Assembly (NCBI GenBank): GCA_951640165.1
Contig: OX621250.1
Location: forward strand, 1,984,001-2,048,000
Length of the DNA: 64,000 nt
Source: Pseudoips prasinana
Lineage: Eukaryota > Arthropoda > Insecta > Lepidoptera > Nolidae
Direction: 5' to 3'
Shown here: piece after piece, positions 11,851 to 23,055 of the stretch
Numbering within the stretch: the stretch's first letter is position 1
How the letters are laid out: every line of letters begins with the position of its first letter
Notes under the pieces: model-generated
The model's database searches: none
Seen by the model: only the letters and a program-made list of their open reading frames with translations
What the model was told of the DNA's origin: nothing
Made by a program: the position numbers and the translations under genes

Positions 11851-12089
11851 ATTGACTCCTCGACTCCTGCTGTATCCTTTAGACGACTATTACGACACTC
11901 ACGGGATGTAATGGGATGGTCCTGTTATTCTTTTTCGGCCGGGAGCCCCGCGTTCGAACCGACGCCTGATCTATTTTCCGGATTGAATCTATATAAATAA
12001 GAATCGTAGGAAAATCAAAACTGTATATTGAATATGTTTTAAAAAGGATACTTTGGGCGAGATCTGTAATCGATATCGAAGCCATAAAT

Positions 12090-12302
12090 ATAATTTTTAG
12101 AATTTTTGTCTGTTTGTCTGTATCTATGTCCGGGCTAAACTCAAAAAGTACTGCATGAATTTACTTCAAATTTTGCATGAATATTAATAAGAGGTTGGGT
12201 CAACATATAGGCTACATATTATCACGCTATCACCTACGGGGGAGGAGCTGTGATAATTTATATAATTTAGCGCGAGTACAACCGCGGAGCACAGCTAGTT
12301 AT
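12090..12302 (+). repeat. repeat B variant (hairpin plus CTAG end), copy 1
   Basis: Starts TTTTTGTCTGTTTGTCTGTA and ends GCGCGAGTACAACCGCGGAG then CACAGCTAGTT. This variant resembles 27690-27900. Probably non-autonomous; see the 3' hairpin and CTAG end. Confidence 0.65.
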
Positions 12303-12374
12303 TAATAAAGCTCACGAAAAGTGATTTATCCAGAGATGAGAACTAATATCCTAAACTTTAGTTCTCCATCTGGT

Positions 12375-12562
12375 CAGTCTACATATAATATTATTAACGC
12401 GAAAGTTTGTAAGTATGGATGGGTGTTTGTTACTCTTACACGTAAAAACTACCGAATGGATTTTAATGAAACTTTACAATAATAAAGCTTATACATCGGA
12501 ATAACACATAGGCTATAATTTATAAATTTTAACGCGGGTGAAACCGCGGGGCATAGCTTGTT
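12375..12562 (+). repeat. repeat B, copy 2
   Basis: TATTATTAACGCGAAAGTTT, GTTTGTTACTCTTACACG, ATGAAACTTTACAAT, GGAATAACACATAGGCTATA, TAACGCGGGTGAAACCGCGG and GGCATAGCTTGTT. The end can form a GCGG/CCGC hairpin, like Helitron-type elements described from Lepidoptera. Confidence 0.8.
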
Positions 12563-13150
12563 AAGCAATATTTATAATTACGTAAGCGTACCTATATATG
12601 ACACATTACAACATCATGCTCCTACATTGTAATTTGTAACATATCACAACTGTAAAGCCTGCAATGTTTAGTTATCAGTAACGCCCTAACGACAACGATG
12701 TTATCTTATCAATCGGTACATTCGTTATAATTATAGTGTAATCATTTAGATATAAATATCTACTACGAGTACCGAAATGGAGTGGAACACTAGAAACTAA
12801 TACATACATATTAGCTTGATTTCCCTGATATTGTGGCACACAATAATAATAATAATAATAAAACGTTTCTTTCAAGTTTTTTTAAAAACTCATAATTGTT
12901 AGTAAAACTTAGCCTAGGTGTTAGTAATAAAATATAATATTATTTACATTCCGCCGCTACGATATGCATGTCGCAGCACCTTCTTATAAACGGACAGTCG
13001 ATCCTGTCCGCGATCATTTTCAGCACTATGTTGGAACTAGCTCGCACCCTGCGCACCAGCGTTGTGCCGCGCTTGCGTATTGTTGTAAGTATAAAAACAA
13101 TCAGTTCGCACTTCGGCGAACATAGCTGAGGCACTGCAGTAGCGAGGTAG
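12563..13150. other. no gene recognised
   Basis: AT-rich, with a GC-richer patch at 12950-13140 whose minus strand looks like part of a decayed LINE (AACATAGCTGAGGCACTGC region). Not coding. Confidence 0.4.
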
Positions 13151-13310
13151 AATAGAATAGAATACTCTTTATGATGATGATGATTGATGATGATGATGAT
13201 GATGACTCTTTATTGTACACCATAAGAATACATATTTTATTGGGGTAGTCCCAACATAGCCCTGAATGCATTGTTGAACTGTACAATACAAGCTCTAAAG
13301 TACTGTATAT
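13150..13310 (-). repeat. GAT microsatellite and LINE-type 3' tail
   Basis: GATGAT repeats at 13169-13204 lie between two ACTCTTTAT blocks (reverse of AATAAAGAGT, the tail motif also seen at 8442-8453). Probably the 3' end of a minus-strand non-LTR element. Confidence 0.55.
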
Positions 13311-14440
13311 TAATCTTTGTTCGTATGTTACATGATTTCTGATGTTTGTGAACTGATTTAGATTTTTTTATTAATTAAATACTTTATTAAAATTTCAGTG
13401 TCACAAAATTATAATTTGTAAAATCATTAATAATACTACTAATATACCCTAATAATACTATAACGAATAATACAAGTTTAAAAAGCGTGCGTTTAATTAT
13501 AAAAAAGTTTGTATGGTAAAAACAATGCTTGCATAATTTGCAAACTTGAGGAGTCGTAGATTTTAATGTGTCTTTTGGGGTGTAGCTTGTAGCATCTGGT
13601 AGCATGCATTGAATACCATAAAGAGGCGTATTTATCGCAACAGTTATATATAACAGATATGTTGATAAAACAGTCGGTAACTACTACAAAAATACTCAAA
13701 TAACAGCTACTGTTTCACGCATTAGCAAAATCCTGTGTATGCTTGAATAGCGTTAAGCTTGTGCAAAAGCTTTACACTATTAAAGCGAGAATTACTAGTT
13801 AGAACTATTATAAACTGTGGCTGGGACACCCTGTCACAAGCTCTTTCCTTTTCTCGTATAGGTCTATTACCTACCTTAGTTAGAAAGAGTAGTTCGGGTA
13901 TGACGCTTTCTGTTTCTGTGGTCGAATACACGCACATATTAACGAAATGACTTCGACCGCATTTATCCTAAGCCATAATAAAGCAAATTCTCTAGTTGAA
14001 TAATTTAGTTTTATTTTTTATAAGTTAATTCAGAAGCTTTTTATATTCTTTTCACAATTATATTACAATAAGATTATGTTATTTCACATATCCTGTATAC
14101 CTGTTCAACAAATACCTATAACAGTTCCAAAAAACTATTATAAAATAACAGATTTTTGGAACAGGAACTGAACATGTACAGGCTTAACAGTTATGCGATT
14201 TATTCTGTTACAACAGACTAGTATTTCCCTAGTATTTCGTGTATCGTTACACGTTCCATAACGGAGCTAAAACGAGCGTGTTGTCTACGACCTTATTAAG
14301 TTTATTAACAGGTAGATTTTCTGTACATACATATAAGTGATATAATATTTAAATAGGGATCAGGCAATAGATATAACGATGTAATCTAGTCTTATCGTGG
14401 ATTGATTACGTAATTATTATATATATATGTGTTTCTATCG
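13311..14440. other. no gene recognised
   Basis: AT-rich, short open frames on both strands (for example 13722-13950) with no recognisable domain. Nothing supported. Confidence 0.45.
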
Positions 14441-14442
14441 TG

Positions 14443-14690
14443 TGACTGGCATGTTCATCTAGTAGTTAGTGTCCCTGACACTGAAGTCGTAGGTTCGATC
14501 CACACCCAGGTCAAATATTTGTGTAATGAACAAGCGTTTTGGTCTGTGTCTGGTTGTTATTTGTCTATATTATGTATGTATTTAGTAATATACAAGAATG
14601 TTTATCAGTTGTCTGATTGCCATAGTACAGGCGGCAGAGCCTTTTGGGATCAGATGGTAGGCATTATATTATATAATATATTACTTTTAT
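14443..14690 (+). repeat. tRNA-derived SINE (family M), copy 1
   Basis: Head GACTGGCATGTTCATCTAGT with a box-B match GGTTCGATCC (14492-14501), then ATTTGTGTAATGAACAAGCG and a tail ending GGGATCAGATGGTAGGCA. The same layout, inverted, is at 36300-36535. Confidence 0.75.
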
Positions 14691-14944
14691 ATTAGTAGTT
14701 GCTATCTACTATAATAATGTAGCAAGTACTATTATAATTATTCTTCTAATATGTACTTTTTTGGTAATTCTCAACAGTGATTTATTTCATTTAGCGAATA
14801 AATCACTCATTGTGAATCTTACCGGTCAAACTGACGGATCGTTACTTAGAGAGGTTTTATTTAAAGCTACCTTTTATCTTGTAACTTAACCATTCGCGCA
14901 ATGCCACGCTGCTTAAAATTAAGTCTTTGACAGTTAAGATTTTA

Positions 14945-15030
14945 AAAAGGCAACGCCCGCACTAGGGAATCTAGTCCCTGTGTCGCGGGGTACTTTACAA
15001 ACATATAATAGACGGACACAATTTACATTA
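14945..15030 (-). repeat. SINE family C fragment
   Basis: CCCGCACTAGGGAATCTAGT, GTCGCGGGGTACTTTACAAA and CATATAATAGACGGACACAA match only the 3' body of the element at 9606; the tRNA-like head is missing. Confidence 0.75.
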
Positions 15031-15131
15031 TTACGTTCTAAGTAGACTGTAGCTGTAGAACTCACAGCAGTTCATCCTTCTTTATTAGATGCCCGAACAT
15101 AAATTGCAAGAAAGAAAAGTAGGTAGGTATA

Positions 15132-15262
15132 GACGCCAGCACATCCAGCTACCCCAATCTGTCAAATTTCTTTTATAGATTTACAACTTTATCACAAAAG
15201 CGTAAGGTTCACTTTCAATTGGGGAATTTTGACAGATTGGGGTAGATTGATGTGCTGGCGTC
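15132..15262. repeat. foldback MITE, copy 2
   Basis: GACGCCAGCACATCCAGCTA at the left and TAGATTGATGTGCTGGCGTC at the right are inverted, extending to the CCCCAATCTGTCAAA arms. About 85-90% like the copy at 11713. Confidence 0.87.
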
Positions 15263-16675
15263 AAAAGCCGGCGCTAAAAGCATGTAACACCAGACATCAA
15301 ACCCAATAACGTGTATAAATCAAAACTAAGAACTAAACTACTAATGAAATCAAGAATTCAAATTTACCCTCAGCCCTAAATATAAAGGCAAATGCCCACA
15401 GGCAGTATCGTTGAAAACTAAGTTGTGCCACATGATCATTATAAGTAAAAATCCTATTTTTAATTATCATAATTTAGTATCGTAATTTGGAGTTTCACAT
15501 TTGCCGGATAAAATAAAAAACAATTATAAGTCCTTTTATTGTTTTTGCATTATAAACGAGCAGCGCCATTAACAAAATGTTGCCGCAAATGAAAATAAAT
15601 TCACTCGGAATATTTAAAGTCAAAAATTGATAGACAGAAAAGAAATAAGGATTTATTTCAGCCAAATTAGTGATGTTACTACGCAATAAAATAGCCAATA
15701 GCATTTATTAATGGTAAAGTAGCGCTGAATATTCTTAAGTCTATTCATTTTCGTTACGTTGTGGTGCGGGTTTCTGCTTTGTGAAATAACCAAGACCACT
15801 AAGCCATATTCCTACTGAAACAATATTTCTGTTCAACCTAAACTAATTATAGATTTATTTCTTACAAAGAAATACTATTCATTTCTTTTATTTTCTAAAT
15901 GCTACAATATTAAAACATTAACATATAAAATGAATAATACGTCACGACATGATAAGCAAATAAAAAAATCGATATCTGGTTAATATTTTCGGCAACACTG
16001 AAGTGATCTTTGACGTTAAGTGACAGCGCAACTGCGCAAGTTACTACTGGTTTTTATTGTTAGTGTTTTGGTATTTTTTGTGTGTGCAGTTGTGGATTAT
16101 TCGTAACAACTCGAGAGACGCCGCCGCCTAGGTAGACCCATAATATTACTCAAGTCATAATTTGTCGATAAACTAGTCGGCAACTAACGTTGGTTTACCT
16201 AAGATGTTCAATTTTCACCCATCTATTTCCATGAAACCCGGCAAATTACATAAATCATGTTAATTTTTATTGAAAGTATATATTAATCCCAACATAGAAC
16301 AGTAGTTTTCATCTAGGCACAATAATGTTTGCACCGATACTAAGTTCCATAGTCACTTGGGCATTCCCCTTTAAGGAGACTTTGAATGTGACGCTGAATC
16401 TGTGTTCTGCTAACATCCTTAACTACATGGAATTTCTTAATTGGAACTCAAGATATTCCATCCATCCCAGTGCGCAGTGCATCCGTCAATTGAGAACGTC
16501 TCCGTGTTCGTACAAGGGTGTCGTCGCATCTCGCCGCAGTATTTCCGTGGTGTGCATTATTTTTAATCCCGCACAATGCACGACGCGACCTCGCCGCATA
16601 CGGCTAATCCGAGCTGTAGAGGTATGGGACGTATCCACTCACGTACGTCACGAGAAAATCGTATGTAAGGGAAAA
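15263..16675. other. no gene recognised
   Basis: AT-rich. A 136-codon plus frame at 16325-16735 runs from AT-rich into GC-rich repeat sequence and has no recognisable domain, so it is not called. Confidence 0.42.
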
Positions 16676-16679
16676 AAGA

Positions 16680-16965
16680 ACCGGCCAAGTGCGAGTCGGA
16701 CTCGCGCACGAAGGGATCCGTACCATTATCTATAAAAACGAGCAAAAATTTCACGATTGTTGTATGGTTTCCCTTAAATATTTATTTTCTTTTGTTTTAA
16801 GTATTTGTTGTTATAGCGGCTAATTAATCTGTGAAAATGTCAACTGTTGTCACGGTTCATGAGACACAGCCTGGTGACAGACGGACAGACATACAGACAG
16901 CGAAGTCTTAGTAATAGGGTCCCGTTTTACCCTACCTAAAGGGTAAAACGGGAACCCTAATTAAC
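16680..16965 (+). repeat. dispersed repeat Z, copy 2
   Basis: CCGGCCAAGTGCGAGTCGGA head and ACGGACAGACATACAGACAG tail, ending TCTTAGTAATAGGGTCCCG and a perfect 13-bp hairpin (CCCGTTTTACCCT with its complement). The last part also occurs alone at 37630-37695. Confidence 0.78.
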
Positions 16966-16969
16966 ATCC

Positions 16970-17195
16970 TTTATATATATATATATATAATGTGAATGTT
17001 TGTCGGTATGCCCTTTATAGAATCGTAAACTATGCAGTTGATCATGTGATAATATTCAGTTAAGAGCTGTGCATGAGCCCACGAAGGTTTCTGAGTTTGT
17101 AAGACCAATCTTCGATAGATGGCGCCACTATCAAACCAATGTATTTTTTATTTATTTTAGATAGTGGTGTAGCAACGCGCGCACGGTGCAGCTAG
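16970..17195 (+). repeat. AT microsatellite and repeat-B-like element
   Basis: A (TA)n run at 16973-16989 is followed by GTGAATGTTTGTCGGTATG and ends ACGCGCGCACGGTGCAGCTA then GTAAG, similar in end structure to repeat B. Family membership is uncertain. Confidence 0.45.
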
Positions 17196-17600
17196 TAAGA
17201 AAATTCACAATGCAATTCATATAGAGCCCATAAAACTAACCACAATTACAGCTATGCATTTGACTAAGTGAATCAAAGTAATTGGTTACAGTTAGGCTGC
17301 AAATTTCGTTCCGTTGAGTTATATTAATTTCCTAGCCACGTTATCAAATTAAAATAACTCATAGTCATTATGATTTTTGCATTATAAATGTTGCTACAAT
17401 ACAGATCGCAAATATATTAGTTTCCTTAACAATAATCGATATATGATCATATAAATATACAATCATTGTGATTAGTTAATAATCTACTACAATAGTTTCA
17501 TTTCCTATTCCTACAATTCCAAACTCCGCAATGATATATATATAAGATATTTTTATTGATAAATAAAATATTTACGTTTTATTAGAAAGATTAATTTGGT
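17196..17600. other. no gene recognised
   Basis: AT-rich; nothing recognised. Confidence 0.5.
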
Positions 17601-17604
17601 TATA

Positions 17605-18725
17605 TACTTGTTTATTTATTTATTTATCACATAATGCACATTAAATTGTACAAAGGCGGACTTAATGCCCTAGGCATTTTCTGCCAGTCAACCTTAGGGT
17701 GGTGCAGAGAGAGCATGGTAGCTGCACAGATCGTAAAGTAACGATTAATGGTAAAAAAACAGGATTATACAATACTATAAAATACTATACAATGCAATAC
17801 ATACTATATTATACTATACTATATTATACTATACTATATTATACTATGATATATAAATATATATATATATACAATACTATACTATTCAATCCGATCATGT
17901 AATCATACATTTATAATCAACGCGTTTCTGCTAAGAATTTCCGAAGGATATGCTCTCGAACTTTCCTTTTAAATGTAAAGCGACTCTTGGCCATCCTGAT
18001 TTCGAGAGGTAATGCATTCCACTGTAGAATAGATTCTACAAAGAAAGAAGAGTGAAGGAAGTCAGAGCGGTGAGATGGACATTGAAGGAGACGATTGTGA
18101 GAAGAGCGAAGATTTTTACTGTGGTTGGTAAAGAGATATTGAAAGTGGGAAGATAAGTAAGATGGAGTAGAAGAAGAGTCTAATATAGAATAAAGGGTGG
18201 TTAGTGCACGTAATGTGCGTCGTTGCCGTATCGGTAACCACTTAAGTTGGGAACGGTGGGAAGATATGTGGTCATACTTACGAAGATTGAAAACGAATCG
18301 AATGCAGTTATTCAGAAGTCTGTCAAGTTTATTGAGGTGATCTGCATTCAGGTCAAAGTAGCATACATCACCATAGTCGACTATAGGGAATATTAGGGCC
18401 TGCACGAGCATTGCCTTAGTTTTACCTGGAAGGAAATTTTTAAGCCGATAGAGATAACGCAATACGCCTGTGACTCTTTGACTGACATTCACTATTTGTT
18501 TTTGCCAGCTTAGTGTCGTGTCTATGAATAAACCGAGATTTTTTACATTTTGGCTAATGGGAATGCTCGTGAAATTGTATACTACTGGCGGAAGATCGTG
18601 TAAATCCACCTTTGATACTGAGCGCGAGCTCCCAACTATTATGGCTTGGCACTTTGTCGGATTTACGGTTAAGCCAAACTTATACTCCATATCTTCCAGT
18701 TTTTTCATTACATAATTATCGAGAT
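17605..18725 (-). mobile_element. LINE 3' part (family E)
   Basis: A 263-codon minus frame (18708-17917) is the region after the catalytic motif of a LINE reverse transcriptase: FGLTVNPTKCQAIIVGSSRS, ISQNVKNLGLFIDTTLSWQK, LVQALIFPIVDYGDVCYFDL, HLNKLDRLLNNCIRFVFNLR, LPLEIRMAKSRFTFKRKVRE. The YADD part is missing, so it is 5'-truncated. The 3' UTR includes an ATACT microsatellite and a TTTA tail at about 17610. Confidence 0.9.
17765..17890. repeat. ACTAT/TATAC microsatellite
   Basis: Imperfect short tandem repeat of TATACTATAC type inside the LINE 3' UTR, followed by an AT run. Confidence 0.85.
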
Positions 18726-19125
18726 ATTAAACTAAGTGGCAATGGAAACGCGCTTCCGCAACCGCGCACCTCAGCGATAGTCGGGATAACAACGTCTCGT
18801 CTTATTCACCGAGCACGTCTATAACTTATCATCCAAGCTAGCTTACAGTACGCCATGTCTATGGGAAAGAAAAACTTGTACAATGTCATGTCTTTTAGAG
18901 GCAAAAGAGAATATAGATACTTATCTGTTGCAGTATGATTACATAATCCGAGACTCAATAGTAGGTACTATTGTATCGTTTCCCTAGAATGGCTTCGTAC
19001 ACAAGTAACCTGCAAGATATTATAAGGTGAAAGTAGAGAACTACGTATATCATATATAAACGTCTAATCGGTACAAATTCTGGTACAGTTTACAAAAATA
19101 ATACTGGCCAAATTTATAATGGCAA
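18726..19125. other. no gene recognised
   Basis: AT-rich apart from a short GC patch at 18735-18830; nothing recognised. Confidence 0.45.
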
Positions 19126-19127
19126 AA

Positions 19128-19315
19128 TCACACTAATATTATAAAACCGAAAGTTTGTGAGTGTGGTAGTATGAATGTTTGTTACTTCTTCACGCCTAAA
19201 CGGCTGGAGCGATTTCCATAAAATTCGGTATGAAGTTAGCTGACACACTGGATTAACACATAGGTTATAATTTAAAAAAATTAACGCGGTTAAAACCGCG
19301 TGGCAAAGTTAGTTA
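19128..19315 (+). repeat. repeat B, copy 3
   Basis: AATATTATAAAACCGAAAGT, GAATGTTTGTTACTTCTTCA, TGGATTAACACATAGGTTAT, TAACGCGGTTAAAACCGCG and TTAGTTAA. Same block order as 12375-12562. Confidence 0.8.
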
Positions 19316-19915
19316 AATATAGTCCTGTCGCGATCTTGTTGTCTTTGTTCAACGTTACTGGATTAATCACCTTCAAAAGAAATATAGGGAGCCTGTATTT
19401 ATTGCCTATAATAATGCCAGAATGCCATGTTATGTATTTCTTTATGTACTGGACATTTAAATTCAATATCTGTACCTATGACTTGACCCCGATTGCTCTC
19501 TAAACATACATATTTTATGACATTTGCCATATGTCAGAAGTTAAATTCATTACTGCTGTGAAAAACATCGAAAAATTCAGCATTTCTATTTTATTTGTTT
19601 TCTTATTTGAACAAAATTTATACACATCACAAAGAAGCATTTTTAATGGAATAAAAATATAATGATTAAAATTGATTCACAAACAAAGGAGATGTAGGGT
19701 ACCATTGATATATAAAGAAACACTTGAATTCAAAACCTCCGTCTTTTGATTTTGGTTTAAAATGGCTGGTATGACAATATTTTTACATACTACATCAATC
19801 TCGTTCATAAACTGAGTACAAAACTGAAAACAATAAAGATTGAACTTGAACTTGAGATAAAAAAATAGAATAGACTAAAACAGTGTGTGGATGTGACACA
19901 GACAAACACCACATC
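19316..19915. other. no gene recognised
   Basis: AT-rich; nothing recognised. Confidence 0.5.
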
Positions 19916-20010
19916 ATCATAACAGCTGTAAGAAGTCCACAGCTGGACAAAAGCCTCCCCCAAGAATCATCTAAGGGGGATATGCCATAATAGCCACGCT
20001 TGGGGTTGGC
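19914..20010 (+). repeat. dispersed repeat A, copy 4 (truncated)
   Basis: CATCATCATAACAGCTGTAA, AGTCCACAGCTGGACAAAAG, GGGGGATATGCCATAATAGC, then cut off after TTGGGGTTGGCGA. Confidence 0.78.
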
Positions 20011-20585
20011 GACACAGAATAGACCACCACAAAACTACACCTAATTTCAATTTGTATTTCTTTAGTTTAAACTATGTAATCTTACTTACTTTGCTTAGAT
20101 ATGTTTTGTATACTTGCGTATGATGAACAGTGGATCCCTCCAATACAGGCATTATTTGCTTAAAGAAACGATTCCTCCCCATGTCATATATATGTATTTC
20201 TTGACGAAGTACCTAAACTTTTATTATCATATTATGATGATCTCTGAACGTGTAATTGTAGACAATATTGATTATTATGGATTAAGATTATGAGGTGGTT
20301 AGATTGTTCGTGATTAAATAGCTATGAGTTGTTACTAGATTTAAATAACAATGAAATAATGAAATGTATTCAGCACTTGGGTATTAACATACACGTGTAC
20401 TTGTCAAGCTACAATGCAGTACATAAACATAGTCGAATACAGTGTAAAAATTACAAAAAAAAAATAGTCCGTCCGTGCGGTCTGTTTTCTCAGATATATT
20501 TCTTAAATCCTAAAATAAATAACAAGTTACTTATCTATTATTTTGAAATTTAGTTGTTCTATATTAAAATTAAGGAATTGAAAGC
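20011..20585. other. no gene recognised
   Basis: AT-rich, with a 74-codon frame at 20329-20553 that has no domain. Confidence 0.45.
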
Positions 20586-20589
20586 ATTT

Positions 20590-20995
20590 GACTAGCGCAG
20601 AAGGCTTAAGAACCAGTAGCTTAAATTGAAAAAGACTAATACCTGAGGCCATCCTTTTGGGGTTCGGGCCACAGCTCAGGGGGCCGCTGAAGCAAAAGGA
20701 CAGAATTCAAAGAGAGGGTGTGATCAGTTGCACGGGATCACCGATGACGCGTTAAGGGGCCAAAGCGATCCTCACCGCTGAGGAACCTACCCTAGCTAAC
20801 CTGCGGCTTTCTCTAGCTACCTAGGTGGACGACCCGGAGAAGAAAGCCACAAAGAAACTCCGGGATTGCTTTTTTCGTCTTCTTTTGCTTTATGTTTTTG
20901 TTTTTTTTATATCTTGTATGTATGTATTGTGTATTATTTATGTATTGTAACGCACAGAACCGTTGTCATCCAATGAATAAAAAAAAAATGTGAGA
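20590..20995 (+). repeat. GC-rich retroposon-like block ending in poly-A
   Basis: A GC-rich island (GAGGCCATCCTTTTGGGGTT, GATCACCGATGACGCGTTAA, AGCTACCTAGGTGGACGACC) then an AT-rich tail ending GTCATCCAATGAATAAAAAA. AATAAA directly before the A-run suggests a reverse-transcribed 3' UTR of a LINE or other transcript. Confidence 0.5.
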
Positions 20996-20999
20996 TATA

Positions 21000-21510
21000 A
21001 ACAATAACGTTAAATTTCACTCAAGCAATTAGAATAACCTCTTGCTAGATGAGAAAACGGTGGGTACATCCGCGTACATTTAAAAATTAAAAAAATCACA
21101 CGAAGTCTACCAGAGGCGACGACTGTATGAAAAAAATATATATATTATAAGTACCCCCAACAACAGCTTACTAAGAAGTGTCCTCTACTGCCGCAACACA
21201 GCGATCTGTTTGTGGCTCAATCTCTGTGCAGACAGACGAGACGGTACTCCGGGATGCCAAACCAAAGTCCACCCAGGGTAGAGGACTTTGCTTTTACTCA
21301 ATTAAACTTACTGTACCGTATTATAACTATACTCATAATAATAAGATAAGATAAGATGAATAGCATATAAAAGATAAGATAATAATCATATCATGTGTAT
21401 TATAATAATTATATTAAGTATATAGCAAATAGTCACTATTTGCTGTCTGACAGCATAGCAGAATTTTATTCATTAATAATTATAACACTGACATTGTAGA
21501 TTCTGAAATA
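21000..21510. other. no gene recognised
   Basis: AT-rich with a short AAGAT microsatellite (21344-21385). No coding region. Confidence 0.45.
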
Positions 21511-21514
21511 ATCA

Positions 21515-21564
21515 ACAACCAATTATTTATGCAAGTCATGGGACTTGCATCAATAATTGGTTGT
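21515..21564. repeat. hairpin, 23-bp stem, 4-nt loop
   Basis: 21515-21537 pairs with 21542-21564 with one mismatch; loop ATGG. Confidence 0.9.
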
Positions 21565-21629
21565 CTAATAATAATTTAATAATATCTAAAACCTATATAA
21601 TAAAGTTTAAACAATGACACACCACAAAA

Positions 21630-22135
21630 AGCATGGATATTAACTTCTCCAGCTCAAGTATATCTCAAGTCTCCACGACGAAATTCTTGGGAGTAACAAT
21701 TGACAACACACTTAAATGGAAACCACATTTAGAGAGTTTATGTAAAAAGTTATATAACTTCTCATTTGTCTTTTATAAACTTGTTTAATTAGTAAATTTA
21801 ACAGCAGTGTTAACTGCTTATTACGGATATGTAGCCCCAATACCCAGATACGGAAATATATTTTGGGGCAACTCAACAAACAAGGTTCAAGTTTTTAAGG
21901 CTCAGAAACGATGCTTGCTGAACGCAAGCATCGTTTCTTAACTTCCTTCGACTAAATAGGAGTAAAGAGCATTTTGTGGAATTGGACATATTAACAGTGC
22001 CATCACTTTATATAAGTATAGTGGCAATATTTGTTAAAAGTAATGAGCACCTTTTTGAAACATACCAGCTGGAAGCCGTCGTGAAGCACTATTCGTCATT
22101 TATCATGCAAAACGCAACTGCTCCGGGCCAGAGTA
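21630..22135 (+). mobile_element. LINE relic (reverse transcriptase C-terminal part)
   Basis: The plus strand reads SISQVSTTKFLGVTIDNTLK, WKPHLESLCKKLYN and, after a stop, TAVLTAYYGYVAPIPRYGNI with FWGNSTNKVQVFKAQKRC, the usual LINE tail. Stops and the hairpin at 21904 break it. Confidence 0.82.
21904..21938. repeat. hairpin, perfect 15-bp stem, 5-nt loop
   Basis: 21904-21918 pairs with 21924-21938, loop TGAAC. It sits where the LINE frame should continue after KAQKRCL. Confidence 0.9.
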
Positions 22136-22144
22136 GCAGTGCAC

Positions 22145-22248
22145 GTTAGACTATTAATGGGTCACTCAAATAGTTGTCCTGCACGGGAATCGAACCCGGG
22201 ATACAAAGTAGCGTGCCGACCATTTTAACCACCGCGCCACACGTGTGT
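22145..22248 (-). repeat. SINE family C, head and dyad part
   Basis: TAATGGGTCACTCAAATAGT, GAATCGAACCCGGGATAC (box B on minus) and CCACCGCGCCACACGTG (box A side). A more diverged relative of 9606. Confidence 0.7.
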
Positions 22249-22268
22249 ATATTAGTAATCACAGTCGT

Positions 22269-22308
22269 AATTTATGTACTTTACGTTAATACGTAAAGTA
22301 CATAAATT
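22269..22308. repeat. hairpin, perfect 18-bp stem, 4-nt loop
   Basis: 22269-22286 pairs exactly with 22291-22308; loop TAAT. Confidence 0.92.
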
Positions 22309-22679
22309 GTTTAGGTATCCTTCTATCCTTACATCTGTAAGACAATGTAAATACGTAAGTACAATAATAAGATTATCCTCTAATAAGATAAACCTCTTTA
22401 TCCAGCCTCAGCAATTAGTTACAGATTAAGAGCATTTAATCTTATCAACTTACACAATGCTCGACGACTTCAGCAGTCTCTCAACAAGTGGATCCGAAAA
22501 TTATTATGGATAAGACGATCATCGAATGTCCATCTTGCACCCACATAACAAAAAGGTAGATTCTATTCGAATATGTAGAGAACTATAGTTACCTAGGACA
22601 GACTATTCAGTTACATCTTCGACCAGTGTGTATTGCCAGGGATAACTTTGAAAGAGAGACGTGGTCGCTCACTATGAGC

Positions 22680-23055
22680 CTCATTAGAACGCTCATCAAA
22701 AGAGCAAAAGAGTAGGCTATGTTACCCTACAAAATCGAAACAGACATGTTGAAATCTATATACGAACCAAATTAACTTACATAGCCCGAAGAATTGCCAA
22801 GCTGCAGTGGCATTGGGTAGAGCACAAAGCTCGAAGAACCAACGGCTGCGGGAGCAGAAAGATTTTCGAGTGGCGACCACGAATCAGGCCCCTTAGAAAA
22901 TGGACCAATGATCTTGTGACTGACTGCATCCAGCGGCTTTCAATGACCTGCTGGAAGCCGTTGGGTGATGGCACATGACCAGCAATTATGGATCCCATCC
23001 ATCTTTGCGGGAGGTCTCCATCCAGCAGTGGATCCAGCAGTGGTCCTCTCAGCTG
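22680..23055 (+). mobile_element. LINE 3' end relic (RTE-like tail)
   Basis: The plus strand codes RRIAKLQWHWVEHKARRTNG, RKIFEWRPRIRPLRKWTND then LVTDC, the same tail as the minus strand of 40048-40422 ([28 protein letters not shown]). Ends with a CCATCCAGCAGTGGATCCAG repeat pair. Confidence 0.82.

Noticed and set aside
13722..13950. Paired 60-70-codon frames on both strands
   Set aside because: Length expected by chance; no motif, no splice signals joined to anything.
16325..16735. 136-codon plus-strand ORF
   Set aside because: Crosses from AT-rich unique DNA into repeat Z, with no domain.
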